From Streptomyces sp. NRRL F-6131 (GTDB taxonomy: Bacteria; Actinomycetota; Actinomycetes; Streptomycetales; Streptomycetaceae): a stretch of DNA of 45,589 nt. The notes beneath the pieces are model-generated. The model was not told the DNA's origin. It did not search any database and saw only the letters and a list, made by a program, of their open reading frames with translations. The first letter of the stretch is position 1. Every line of letters starts with the position of its first letter. The position numbers were made by a program, and so were the translations under genes. Shown piece after piece: positions 1 through 7,939 of this stretch. Location: positions 1 to 45,589 of the forward strand of contig JOHN01000061.1 in the NCBI GenBank assembly GCA_000719695.1, in the 5' to 3' direction.

Positions 1-14
1 CTCCTGGAGAACGC

Positions 15-470
15 ATGCCCGCCCAGCACCCCCTCCCCAGCCCCCAGCCCCACCCCGAGGCCACCCGCACCGAGGTCCTGCTCGACGCGCGCATCGTCCT
101 CGGCGAGGAACACTCCCTCGACATCCCCGTCCGCCTCGGCTACCGCGACGACGACCCGTTCGCCGTCGCCCTCGAATTCCTCGGCCCCGCGGCCGAGGCG
201 GGCACCTGGCAGCTCTCCCGCGAACTCCTCTGGGAAGGCCTGCAGAAACCCGCCGGCCTCGGCGACGTCCGCATCTGGCCGCCCTGCCCCTGCCACGGCC
301 GCACCTCCCTGCGCGTGATGCTCCGCGGCGACGACGGCACCGTCCTCCTCGACCTCCCGTCCCGCCAGGTACGCCGCTGGCTGCGCCGCGAGAGCTTCAC
401 CCTGGTCCCCCGGGGCACCGAGGCCGACCGGATCGACTGGGCCACCGAACTGCAGGGCCTCGTCGACTGA
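15..470 (+). CDS. SsgA-like (SALP) sporulation/cell-division protein
   Basis: This 151-aa protein resembles the SsgA-like protein family of sporulating actinomycetes, which steers septum-site selection and cell-wall remodelling at the division site through partners such as FtsZ. Visible family features are a central stretch with DPFAVALEFL, then the block around RELLWEGLQKPAGLGDVRIW (about residues 68-87), and a C-terminal segment with a helix-like VRRWLRRE. Length fits the usual 130-150 aa. The ATG is preceded by GGAG at 5-6 nt spacing. The proline-rich first 15 residues are poorly conserved in the family. Which SALP subclass (SsgA to SsgG) it belongs to cannot be told by eye. It faces a convergent gene across a strong hairpin. 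Confidence 0.85.
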   Translation: MPAQHPLPSPQPHPEATRTEVLLDARIVLGEEHSLDIPVRLGYRDDDPFAVALEFLGPAAEAGTWQLSRELLWEGLQKPAGLGDVRIWPPCPCHGRTSLRVMLRGDDGTVLLDLPSRQVRRWLRRESFTLVPRGTEADRIDWATELQGLVD

Positions 471-583
471 TCCACCGGCCGCTCCCCGTCACCCGACAGA
501 CGTCCCGCGGCAAGCTTTCCGCACCCGGGGGAACGGGCGTTCCGGCCGATCGACCGGGAACGCCCACGGCTCACTCGGACGCT

Positions 584-616
584 CGGACGCCCGGACGGGC
601 CCCGGCCGGGCGTCCG
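584..616. terminator. Bidirectional terminator hairpin between convergent genes
   Basis: A perfect 11-bp inverted repeat (584-594 pairs with 606-616, arms CGGACGCCCGG / CCGGGCGTCCG) with an 11-nt GC-rich loop lies between the stop codons of two convergent genes. There is no T-tract, which is normal for streptomycete terminators. The rest of the 471-632 gap shows nothing else. Confidence 0.6.
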
Positions 617-632
617 GCACCGAGCGACGAGT

Positions 633-2273
633 TCACGCCTCCACGACGGGAACCGCCGTCGGCGCGGTGAGGAGGACGGGTACGGGCATCTCGGCCCCGA
701 AACCCGCTCCACGCAGCACGGCGACCGCATCGCGGACATCGGCCGCGAGCAGAGCGGCACACCTGGTGGCGTGACCGATCGCCGGTCCCAGCGCGTGCTC
801 CACGGATTCGGCGCGGTCGACCGCGTCCATGTGCACCCGCAGCCGGTCACAGGCATCCGACAGCGCCGCGCCCACCTGGCGGAAGGCTCTTCGATCGTGT
901 TCCAGCCGGGAGGCAGAACCGGCGAAACGGCCCGCGTCCTCGGCGGCCGCGAGTCCTGCGGCCCAAGCCAGGACGGGAACCTCGCCCTGGCGCAGCGCAT
1001 CGTCGAGCAGAAGGGTCAACCGCGCCACCTCCGGCGCGGCCTCGGCCAGCGAGAGGCGGGAGGCCAGCCCCAGGCTCTCCTCCAGCGATGCATGGAGCTC
1101 GGCCAGAACGGGCCCGGCCGAAGGCGGCAGTCCCGCCGACCGCCGTACCAGCAGTTCGCCGACCAGCCCGGCGATCGGGCCCGACCACTCCACCGGGCCG
1201 TCGTCCTCGTTGAGCGGTACGGCATGCGCAGGCCGCCCGCCGAGGACCGGCGCGCTCTCCGGAGCGCCCGGAAGTTCGCCCCAGAAGGTGGTCAGGACCG
1301 TGTCGGTCCGGGCGCAGATCGCGTACGGCAGGACCGCACGCCGGGCGGCGGACCCGGCATCGAGGATCAGGCCGAGGTTGTCGTTGAGCAACTGCAGCCC
1401 GCGGGTGATCACCGGCAGACCGTACGCAACCGCCGTCTCCAGGCGTTCGACGATCTTCTCCCTGTGGTCACCGGGGCTTCGGAGCAACGCGCAGGCCGAG
1501 ATCACCTGGGCGTCGGCGGACCAGTCGTAGGCATCGGCGAGGTGCTCCGCCCAAGGGGCGAGCCGATCGTCGTCGGCATCGAGCAGGTAGTAGCCGAGGG
1601 CGAGATCGAGCAGGACAGGACGCGACGAGGGCCAGATCGAGGAGTCGCTGCCGATCGCCTCGGCCTCGACTACGGCGCCGGCTCCCGCCAGATCGCCGCG
1701 GCGCAGGCAGTCGAGAAGCGTGGCGGCGTTCCCCGGCTCGGGTCCGAGGCGGTCCCCGGTGACCCAGAGCTTCGTGACGCCCGGCAGTAGGACGAAGCTG
1801 GCCGGACCTCCCGACGGGCTGACCTGGGCCACGTTGGTGGACTTGGCGAGGCCGCCGGTCAGCAAGGTACCGGAGGCGGTCTGCTGCGGGGTGAGATGGA
1901 CGCTCGGGACGAACCGGCCCGCCTGACCGTCCCAGGTCCAGCCTGCGGCCCACGAGGATCCGGGGAACAGCCGCCTGCCCGGTGCGGACTGCGGCTGCGA
2001 ACCGGGTAGCACGGTGAGCGGCAACGGCAGCCAGGGGCCCTCCCCGTCCACTTCGGCGTAGCCGACGAGCCGCTCCCCGCTGGTCAGCCGGCCGCGCACG
2101 CTGTAGCCGACCTCCGCGGGCAGTTCCACCCTGACCGGCACGCCGCTCACCACGACGGCGCTGGCCTGTGTCTCCGGCCCGTGGGCGGTGATTCTGGCCG
2201 TGCCGACCACCGTGCCGGGCGAGATTCCGGGCAGTTCGACCAGCAGTTCTGCGCCGGTTGTCCAGGTGCTCAC
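633..2273 (-). CDS. Uncharacterised protein, third gene of the hydrolase-caspase operon
   Basis: This 546-aa protein is not recognised. The first ~120 residues look beta-rich (alternating V/T/S strands), followed by a linker and then a largely alpha-helical remainder. The helical part carries an acidic stretch (YYLLDADDDRLAPWAEHL) and long Ala/Leu/Glu-rich helices from about residue 370 on. No signal peptide or clear transmembrane segment is visible. It starts at GTG 2273, 32 nt after the stop of the caspase-like gene, with only a weak GGGTGAG-type ribosome site, so it is probably cotranscribed. By position it could be the partner, scaffold or substrate of the upstream peptidase; that is inference only. 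Codon use matches the chromosome. Confidence 0.75.
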   Translation of the reverse strand: MSTWTTGAELLVELPGISPGTVVGTARITAHGPETQASAVVVSGVPVRVELPAEVGYSVRGRLTSGERLVGYAEVDGEGPWLPLPLTVLPGSQPQSAPGRRLFPGSSWAAGWTWDGQAGRFVPSVHLTPQQTASGTLLTGGLAKSTNVAQVSPSGGPASFVLLPGVTKLWVTGDRLGPEPGNAATLLDCLRRGDLAGAGAVVEAEAIGSDSSIWPSSRPVLLDLALGYYLLDADDDRLAPWAEHLADAYDWSADAQVISACALLRSPGDHREKIVERLETAVAYGLPVITRGLQLLNDNLGLILDAGSAARRAVLPYAICARTDTVLTTFWGELPGAPESAPVLGGRPAHAVPLNEDDGPVEWSGPIAGLVGELLVRRSAGLPPSAGPVLAELHASLEESLGLASRLSLAEAAPEVARLTLLLDDALRQGEVPVLAWAAGLAAAEDAGRFAGSASRLEHDRRAFRQVGAALSDACDRLRVHMDAVDRAESVEHALGPAIGHATRCAALLAADVRDAVAVLRGAGFGAEMPVPVLLTAPTAVPVVEA

Positions 2274-2305
2274 GTGCTCTGCTCACCCGCCCTTCGGCTT
2301 CGGGG

Positions 2306-3475
2306 TCAGTTGAACCTGATGGGAATCAGGCGGCAGGCCGGCAGTATCGGGACGCCCTCCAAGGTCACCGTCTTCTGGGTCCCGTGGTTCCAGTTCGCCG
2401 TGATTCGGTACGAGGATGCCTCCGTCTCGGCCTCCCAAACACCGGGCTCCGGTCGTGGGTGTCTCACTCCGGTCTGGAGGCACTCCAGCTCCCAGTCTGC
2501 ACTGGGACGGGCCGAATGGGGATGGCAGTCGAGGCGGAACGGCACCATCGGGATGTCCGGGCAATGCCGCAGGACGGTGTTGCGAGCGCAGTCGCCGGCC
2601 GTCGGATTGAGGTCGTCCCCGAGTTCGGGCCAGAACCAGTCGAGCACCTCCGCCATCATCACAGGCAGGCTTCTGGTTCGGATTTCCCAGGCGTTGTCGG
2701 TGCCGAAGGTCGCCCCGAGCCCGTTCAGCGTCTTGACGAGGGCCTGCGCGTACGGAGTGGGCTCGCCCGGCGGCACTCTGCTCGCGAAGCCGTTGGGCGC
2801 CGGCCTGAGCACCGGGTTGTTCGGCGTGGTGGCTTTGCGCCGCTTCCGAAGAACGGCCTCGTCGGGGTTCTCGTCGATCAGGTTGTGCGGGTTGATCCTC
2901 TGGGAACCGAGTTCGGCGGGTTCATTGGAGCAGACGTCGAGGAAGAAGCACTGTGTGAGAGCGTTGCACGTCAACATCGCGTCGCGGGTCCTGTTGAAGT
3001 CGATCACGCGGTCCGGCCAGGTGCTGATCTCCGCGGCGAAGTCCTCGACCAGCAGGTAGTGCTGCGAGCCGCCCCACCCGTGCCCGCAGAAGTACAGCAG
3101 CGCGATGTTGCCGGGATCGCCGTTGCACCGGTCCACCCAGCCCTGCCAGGCAGTTCGGACGTTGTCGTAGAGCGCCGGCTTCGGATCCAGCCGCGGCAGA
3201 TCGGCCGGCCAGGGACTGGGGGAGTCCGATGACAGGAGAACCTCGATCGTGCCGAGTTTGACGGTGCTCGCGTCCCAGCCCGCCTCGATCAGCCACCGGG
3301 CCACGTGCACGGCGGAGAGCGGCGCGCAGGGCAACGGCGTTTCCAGTTCCTTGAGCAGTCTCCTCCCGGACGCACGCAGCGGCGCCGCCTTGCCGCAGTT
3401 CTGGTACGTACCGACACCGATCACCAGAGCGTGTATGCAGGGATCGGAGACACCCTTGATCTCGTGAACGGTCAT
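2306..3475 (-). CDS. Caspase-fold (peptidase C14-like) protein
   Basis: This 389-aa protein has the caspase/metacaspase hallmarks. It has an N-terminal beta strand (ALVIGVGTYQNC, about residues 16-27). The catalytic His lies in a hydrophobic strand followed by CGHG (LLYFCGHGWGG, about 125-135), and the catalytic Cys follows a second strand in FFLDVCSNEP (about 177-186). Such enzymes cleave after basic or acidic residues; the specificity cannot be read here. The C-terminal ~150 residues have no recognised domain and contain several Cys and Trp. The ATG overlaps the stop of the upstream hydrolase gene by 4 nt, indicating translational coupling. No signal peptide is seen, so it should be cytoplasmic. 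The bacterial families mostly serve in regulated cell death or signalling, which is a family-level inference. Confidence 0.8.
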   Translation of the reverse strand: MTVHEIKGVSDPCIHALVIGVGTYQNCGKAAPLRASGRRLLKELETPLPCAPLSAVHVARWLIEAGWDASTVKLGTIEVLLSSDSPSPWPADLPRLDPKPALYDNVRTAWQGWVDRCNGDPGNIALLYFCGHGWGGSQHYLLVEDFAAEISTWPDRVIDFNRTRDAMLTCNALTQCFFLDVCSNEPAELGSQRINPHNLIDENPDEAVLRKRRKATTPNNPVLRPAPNGFASRVPPGEPTPYAQALVKTLNGLGATFGTDNAWEIRTRSLPVMMAEVLDWFWPELGDDLNPTAGDCARNTVLRHCPDIPMVPFRLDCHPHSARPSADWELECLQTGVRHPRPEPGVWEAETEASSYRITANWNHGTQKTVTLEGVPILPACRLIPIRFN

Positions 3476-4653
3476 GTTGTCGCCGCCTTCACGCGCTTGG
3501 CCAGCCGACGGTGAAAGTTGGGCTGTTTGAAGTACGCCGAGTGCGCCCAGAGTGCCCCGGACTCGTACCGGACATCCTCGACCCCCTCGAACACCGGTTC
3601 TGCGGAGTAGCAGAGGATGTCACTGGGGTCGACCACGTTGATCCAGGTCCGGATGTTCTCTCGTCCTGGGACCAACCGACGGCCCGGCCCGGGCAGTTCC
3701 TGCGGCACGCCGTGGAAGGCGGAAAACTCGGCGAAGAGACCGACCTGGGAGCCGACCGTCACCAGGACGTCGATCTCCACCTGTGGTTGGAAGTGACTCG
3801 CGATGTCGTAGACGATGTTGCCGCCCATGCTGTGCGCCACGACCACAAGCGGCTCCCCCGCCGGAGCAGCGGCGGCCGCCTTCCGCAGGTCGTCGAGGAC
3901 GACCGTGACGATCTCGCCGGGGTGCTCGGGCGTGCCGCGCAGTGTGAGGTACTTGAAGACGTCGCCCAGGTAGTCGTGCACCGGCCGGTCGGTGAGGCGG
4001 CGCAGGCCGCCGGCCGTCAGTCGGGTCGGGGGAGCGACCAGCGCTGCTCGCAGGGAGTCGGCGGTTTCGAGGAGTCGCCTGCCGGCCGCTCCGAACCGCG
4101 AGCCCGCGCCCAGCGACAGCAGCTCGGGGCCGGGCTCCCGCCCGGTCTCCACGAAAGCCTCGACCAGGTCCAGATCGTCGCCCACGTCCTTCCAGAACGG
4201 ATCGGCGGGGTCGTACCGCCGGTAGCTCTCACAGTACGCGGCGAGCGGGACGGCCAAGGAGGCCAGTTCGTCCAGTTCCTCGTCCTCGCAGGACTCCAGG
4301 TCGAGCGCGCTGTACAGCAGGTCCACGGCATCCGCGACACTTTCCCTGGCGGTGTCCAGGACGACGTCCTCGGTACGCCCGGTCGGGGGCGGCTCCGCGG
4401 CGGCCAGCTCCTGGAACAGGGAATTCTCGTCGGCCGCTCCCAGCGGCACGTCCGCATCGGGGCGGCACACCCGACCCCATCTGGGCACGGCGCCCGCCCG
4501 GCCCCACCAAGGAAGCAGAACCGTCCCCTTCTCAGGGTCCGCACCGATCGCCGGTAACAGGAACCGGGCGAAGAAGCGGCGCCGGAGCGACGCTGCCTTC
4601 TGCGCCAGAAACTCGTCGTGGTTACCCACTCCATGAACGAAGACGACCGGCAT
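3472..4653 (-). CDS. Alpha/beta-hydrolase fold protein
   Basis: The likely start is the ATG at 4653, which puts the MPVVFVHGVGNHDEF block (oxyanion-strand HG motif) at the N-terminus. An in-frame GTG at 4710 would add 19 low-complexity residues and is less convincing. The protein is about 393 aa. The nucleophile elbow is AHSMGGNIVYD (GxSxG-type), about residues 280-290, preceded by a LVVVAHS strand. A late Asp (VDPSD) and a His near the end (WAHSAYF) are candidates for the remaining triad residues. The family includes lipases, esterases and peptidases; the substrate is unknown. An unusual insertion of about 200 residues between the HG motif and the serine suggests a large cap domain. It is the first gene of the trio and overlaps the caspase-like gene by 4 nt. 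Confidence 0.8.
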   Translation of the reverse strand: MPVVFVHGVGNHDEFLAQKAASLRRRFFARFLLPAIGADPEKGTVLLPWWGRAGAVPRWGRVCRPDADVPLGAADENSLFQELAAAEPPPTGRTEDVVLDTARESVADAVDLLYSALDLESCEDEELDELASLAVPLAAYCESYRRYDPADPFWKDVGDDLDLVEAFVETGREPGPELLSLGAGSRFGAAGRRLLETADSLRAALVAPPTRLTAGGLRRLTDRPVHDYLGDVFKYLTLRGTPEHPGEIVTVVLDDLRKAAAAAPAGEPLVVVAHSMGGNIVYDIASHFQPQVEIDVLVTVGSQVGLFAEFSAFHGVPQELPGPGRRLVPGRENIRTWINVVDPSDILCYSAEPVFEGVEDVRYESGALWAHSAYFKQPNFHRRLAKRVKAATT

Positions 4654-4868
4654 CGGAACCACCGCCCGAAGGTTTCCCGCTCCCTTTTTCCATCCTCCCC
4701 CTCCTCGCACACGGTGAACAGCAGGCGAACCCTCCGAATTCGCAAGGGAGTCCTGTGAACGCGGACTGTGAGGAAGGGCATCGGCGGGCAGGTCCGCGCA
4801 GTCCTCTCGTTCGTCGCAATCCCTCCGGTCCGCACGGCCTCAGGACAAACTCTGCCGGCGCGTCAAGG

Positions 4869-6023
4869 TCAAGCGTGAGGGTCGGAGCCCGGACCAGCGA
4901 GGCATCCGACGGCCTCTCCGTCCACGGCTCCCGGTCCGAGCCGACGGCCGGCGTCGTCCGGCGGGCCGCTGCCGTGCGGGTGTCCGTCGTCGATCTGACC
5001 GCTCGCCCCGGTCCGGCCGACGGCCTCCCGCCCGCGGGCGGGGCCGCTCTCCGCCGTGCCCGCGAGGTCCAGCACGTGCCCGGTCCAGGTGCGGAAGGTG
5101 CGCAGGCCCACGCGGTCGTAGAAGCCTCCGGCCACCATGGTGTTGGTGGAGTCGACGTCCGCGACGGCCCACCGGTAGCCCTGGGCCTTCGCCCGGGCGA
5201 GCGCGTGGGTGAACACGGCGCGGTACAGGCCTCGGCCGTGCAGGTCCGGGCGGGTGCCCGCGTTGGCGAGGTAGAGCTCGCGTTCGGCGCCCGCGTCGGC
5301 GAGTTCGGTGCAGAGCAGGTAGCAGAGGATCTCCCGGCGCTCGGCGGACAGCAGGAGGAAGGACGACGCGGGGCGGAAGTACGGGCTGCCGGTCACGGAA
5401 TGACGCCAGGTCGCGGCCGTCATCCGCACACTGCCCCGGGTGTCGGCGAAGATCTCGTTCCGGGCCGCCAACAGCTCCGCGTCGTACCGGTCCTCGAACG
5501 GCACGATCACGCTGCCGCGCAGCGGCAACGGCGCGACGGCCGACGCGTACGGCGCCAGGTCGATCCGCATGCCCCGGTAGCTGTGTGCCCTTCGGTACCC
5601 CGCGGCATCCAACTCCCCCGCGAGCCACCGCTGACGGCCGTGCGTCCGGGCGTGGAGCTCCAGCGGGGTGCCGGTGAACCGCTCCCGGTGTCTTCGGGCG
5701 GCCGCGCGACGGCACCAGGCGAGGAGGTACTCGGCCGTCTCCGAGGTCCGGTGGGCCGGGTGGACCGCGATCTCCACGATCATCTCGTGGACGGGGTCCG
5801 CCTGTTCACGCGTCCGGGTGACCGCGTGTGCCACCTGCACCGGTCCGGCCCAGGCGGAGATCGTGCCGGCGGCCAGGTCGATGCCCGAAGCGGCCCAGCC
5901 GTCGAGGACGTCCTGCTCGCCCCGCCGGTCGCCCGTCCCGTCGGCGCGCTCGCAGACGGCCAGCAGCTCCGCGGTGCGGCGCGCGTCGGCGCGGGCGAGC
6001 GGGCGCCACACCGGCTCATTCAC
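4869..6023 (-). CDS. Tandem GNAT-family acyltransferase (candidate RiPP tailoring enzyme)
   Basis: The protein is about 384 aa, starting at GTG 6023, which overlaps the YcaO stop by 8 nt. This choice gives coupled translation; a longer reading would run into the YcaO gene. It appears to contain two GNAT folds. The N-terminal copy (about 1-165) is degenerate, with EIAVHPAHRTSETAEYLLAW as a weak acyl-CoA loop. The C-terminal copy (about 170-330) has a typical strand-loop-helix TRPDLHGRGLYRAVFTHAL and a following NTMVAGGFYDRVG motif. The architecture recalls tandem-GNAT enzymes such as mycothiol synthase. The last ~50 residues are Gly/Asp-rich and probably disordered. Coupling to the YcaO gene suggests it acylates the peptide product or a self-resistance target, which is inference. 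Confidence 0.8.
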   Translation of the reverse strand: MNEPVWRPLARADARRTAELLAVCERADGTGDRRGEQDVLDGWAASGIDLAAGTISAWAGPVQVAHAVTRTREQADPVHEMIVEIAVHPAHRTSETAEYLLAWCRRAAARRHRERFTGTPLELHARTHGRQRWLAGELDAAGYRRAHSYRGMRIDLAPYASAVAPLPLRGSVIVPFEDRYDAELLAARNEIFADTRGSVRMTAATWRHSVTGSPYFRPASSFLLLSAERREILCYLLCTELADAGAERELYLANAGTRPDLHGRGLYRAVFTHALARAKAQGYRWAVADVDSTNTMVAGGFYDRVGLRTFRTWTGHVLDLAGTAESGPARGREAVGRTGASGQIDDGHPHGSGPPDDAGRRLGPGAVDGEAVGCLAGPGSDPHA

Positions 6024-7284
6024 CGCGGGCCTCCGCGAACCCGCGCCCACCGGGCACCACGACCTGGCCGTCGGTGACCAGCATGAACCGCTCCAGCCCG
6101 GGCACCAGCACATTGACCACGGCGGCGTCCGGGGTGACGTGGTGGTCGCGCTGGTACGCCGCGAAGCCGCGCTCCCGCAGGAGCCCCAGGAGTCGGTCGA
6201 GATGCCCGTGCGGGGTGTCCGGCGCCGCGGTCGGCTCGAACGGGCGCACCTCGGCGGCCTCCAGCGCGGTGCCGAAGTCGGACAGGTAGCAGGCGTGGAG
6301 TCCCGGGTAGGGGCCGGTGTCGTCGCGCTGCGCGGGCAGCAGGTCCGCGTACTCCTCCCGCAGGCCGATGGTGCTGTGCAGCTGGACGAGTTCGCTCAGC
6401 GCTCTGGAGATCGCGTACCGGCGGGAGAGCGACGCGCCCCACCCGCAGATCCGCGCGGGCCGCCCCGGGGGCGGCGCCTGGTAGGCCGTGTACGCCGGCA
6501 CGCCCAGGTCGGTGGTCATGTCGATCAGGTGCACCGGTCGGCCGGTGCGGGCGGTGGCGAAGTCGAGGAGGGCGGTGAGATCGGCGGTCAGCGTGGCCGG
6601 GTCGACCACGACCAGCCGCCGCGGCCGATCCCGCAGGAACTGTCCGATCAGCAGCAGGGACAGCGCGTCGCGCTCGATCAGCTCGTTGATCGCGTGCACG
6701 GCGGCTTCGACCGGATCGGCCCCGGCGGCCCAGCCGTTGTTGACCGAGTAGCGGCCCACCGACCGGTAGTCGTAGGAGTCGCCGACCTGTCGGCGCAGGT
6801 CCTCGCCCGCCGGTCTGAGGTATTCGGGCATGGACAGGAAGAGCGGGACGTCGGTGTCCGGGTCGCCGTCCAGTGACCGGTACGGCAGGCATCCCAGCGG
6901 GTGGTCGGGCGCCTGGGCCAGGAGCGCGGCGGCGATGTCGCGTCGGAGCGGACCACGGGCGACGCCGTGGGCGCCGGCCAACCGGACCGGCGCGCCGACC
7001 AGTCCGTCGACCCCGCTGAGAAAGTGTTCCAGGGCCTCGAACAGCGCACCCGCCCGGGCCTCCGCCCGACCGCCCTTGCCCAGTCCGAGCCCGGTGCGCA
7101 GCGGCACTCCGGCTCGGCGCAGGACGCACCGCCAGGTCCCGGGGCTGCCGTCGAGGATCGGGGCGAGATCGGCCTCCAGTCCCAGGGCCGCGATCGCGGC
7201 CGCGGCCCTTCCGGACGCCGCGTCGGGGAGGAGGCTGCGTTCCCCGGACTGGGGAGGTGCGGTGTGCGTGGGGGTGGTGGTCAC
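6016..7284 (-). CDS. YcaO-domain protein, stand-alone
   Basis: This 422-aa YcaO-superfamily protein starts at GTG 7284. YcaO enzymes use ATP to activate a peptide backbone amide, giving azolines, thioamides or amidines. The Mg-ATP-binding elements are visible as EARAGALFEALEHF (about residues 75-88) and AVHAINELIERDALSLL (about 190-206), with a further glutamate helix in ALSELVQLH. A proline-rich C-terminus, diagnostic of azoline-forming YcaOs, is absent; the end is VVPGGRGFAEARGE. No E1-like/ocin-ThiF partner, dehydrogenase or TfuA gene is present nearby. It lies 97 nt downstream of a short peptide gene and overlaps the GNAT gene, so the three read as one transcription unit. The chemistry cannot be assigned from sequence. 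Confidence 0.85.
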   Translation of the reverse strand: MTTTPTHTAPPQSGERSLLPDAASGRAAAAIAALGLEADLAPILDGSPGTWRCVLRRAGVPLRTGLGLGKGGRAEARAGALFEALEHFLSGVDGLVGAPVRLAGAHGVARGPLRRDIAAALLAQAPDHPLGCLPYRSLDGDPDTDVPLFLSMPEYLRPAGEDLRRQVGDSYDYRSVGRYSVNNGWAAGADPVEAAVHAINELIERDALSLLLIGQFLRDRPRRLVVVDPATLTADLTALLDFATARTGRPVHLIDMTTDLGVPAYTAYQAPPPGRPARICGWGASLSRRYAISRALSELVQLHSTIGLREEYADLLPAQRDDTGPYPGLHACYLSDFGTALEAAEVRPFEPTAAPDTPHGHLDRLLGLLRERGFAAYQRDHHVTPDAAVVNVLVPGLERFMLVTDGQVVVPGGRGFAEARGE

Positions 7285-7311
7285 GGCCGTCCCGTCTGCT
7301 CGGTGGGGCGT

Positions 7312-7348
7312 CGGCCCGCGGTGGACGGTGTGCGACCGCCGCGGCCCG
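7312..7348 (-). promoter_or_regulatory. Possible attenuator hairpin between precursor and ycaO genes
   Basis: An imperfect GC-rich inverted repeat (around 7312-7324 with 7333-7348, CCGCGG cores) sits in the gap between the peptide gene and the YcaO gene. RiPP operons often place a weak hairpin here so that precursor mRNA exceeds enzyme mRNA. The pairing has a mismatch and a bulge, so the call is tentative. Confidence 0.25.
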
Positions 7349-7381
7349 ACGCTCCTGGCTGCTCATGCCCTCGGGTTGGTG

Positions 7382-7513
7382 TCAGCCCTCGTCGCCGGAC
7401 TCACCCGAGTCGGACTGGCCGTCCTTCGCGAGCTCGGCGATGACGCGCTGCTCGGCGACCGACAGCACGACCTCGTCCGGGTGGAACTTGTCGCGGTCCT
7501 GGAATCCGCCCAT
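7382..7513 (-). CDS. Candidate RiPP precursor peptide (43 aa)
   Basis: This 43-aa acidic peptide starts at ATG 7513 with AGGAGGT placed 8 nt upstream, the best ribosome site in the left part of the window. Residues 1-14 include MGGFQDRDKFHPDE, and residues 15-30 look like an amphipathic recognition helix (VVLSVAEQRVIAELAK). The tail (residues 31-43) is DGQSDSGESGDEG, with three serines, four acidic residues and no Cys or Thr. The layout is leader helix plus a small Gly/Ser/Asp tail, directly upstream of a YcaO gene on the same strand, which is what a RiPP precursor looks like. If so, the tail is the probable core and the serines or backbone amides the sites for modification. No similarity to a known precursor family could be confirmed by eye. 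Confidence 0.65.
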   Translation of the reverse strand: MGGFQDRDKFHPDEVVLSVAEQRVIAELAKDGQSDSGESGDEG

Positions 7514-7939
7514 GGAAACTACCTCCTGGAACTGGGGAGCCGGCCACCGGTCGGCGGCCCGACTCCGGTCGCACAGCACAGCGTGCGTGTGCGCCGCAAC
7601 CGATCGTGACCGACCGGTCGCGGTATGTGAATGCTCGCCCGTACGGGTAACTTGCGCGAGAGTCCGCCCTCGGGCGCGCGCCGCCGTCCACGCCGCCTCC
7701 CCGGGAGCCGGGCGTCCCCGTCCAGGACCGCCGGTGCCGGATACCGCGTTCGGGTGAAAGGAGTCACTCTCCCGGCGTCCGACCGCCGGAGCGCCCCGCC
7801 GGCCTTCGGCCGCCGACCGGAGCGGTGTCCTCCGGGGTGCGCACGGGCGCCGGGCCCGCGTTCCGGCCCCGGCCGACGCCGGGTTCCCGGTTGTCGGAGG
7901 ACAGTTGCCCGCCCTTGCGGATTGCGCGACAGTCCCGCC
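7514..7939. promoter_or_regulatory. Divergent intergenic region, precursor gene versus AraC regulator
   Basis: These 426 nt separate the precursor gene (leftward) from the AraC-type regulator (rightward) and should hold both promoters. The only element I can place with confidence is the AGGAGGT ribosome site of the precursor gene (reverse strand, about 7522-7528). Short GC-rich palindromes occur near 7795-7825 (GCCGGCC...GGCCG type). No clear -35/-10 pair and no convincing small gene was seen. Confidence 0.4.

Noticed and set aside
6020..7366. 448-codon minus-strand frame over the YcaO gene
   Set aside because: Arg/Pro-rich alternative frame; the frame ending at 6016 carries the YcaO motifs.
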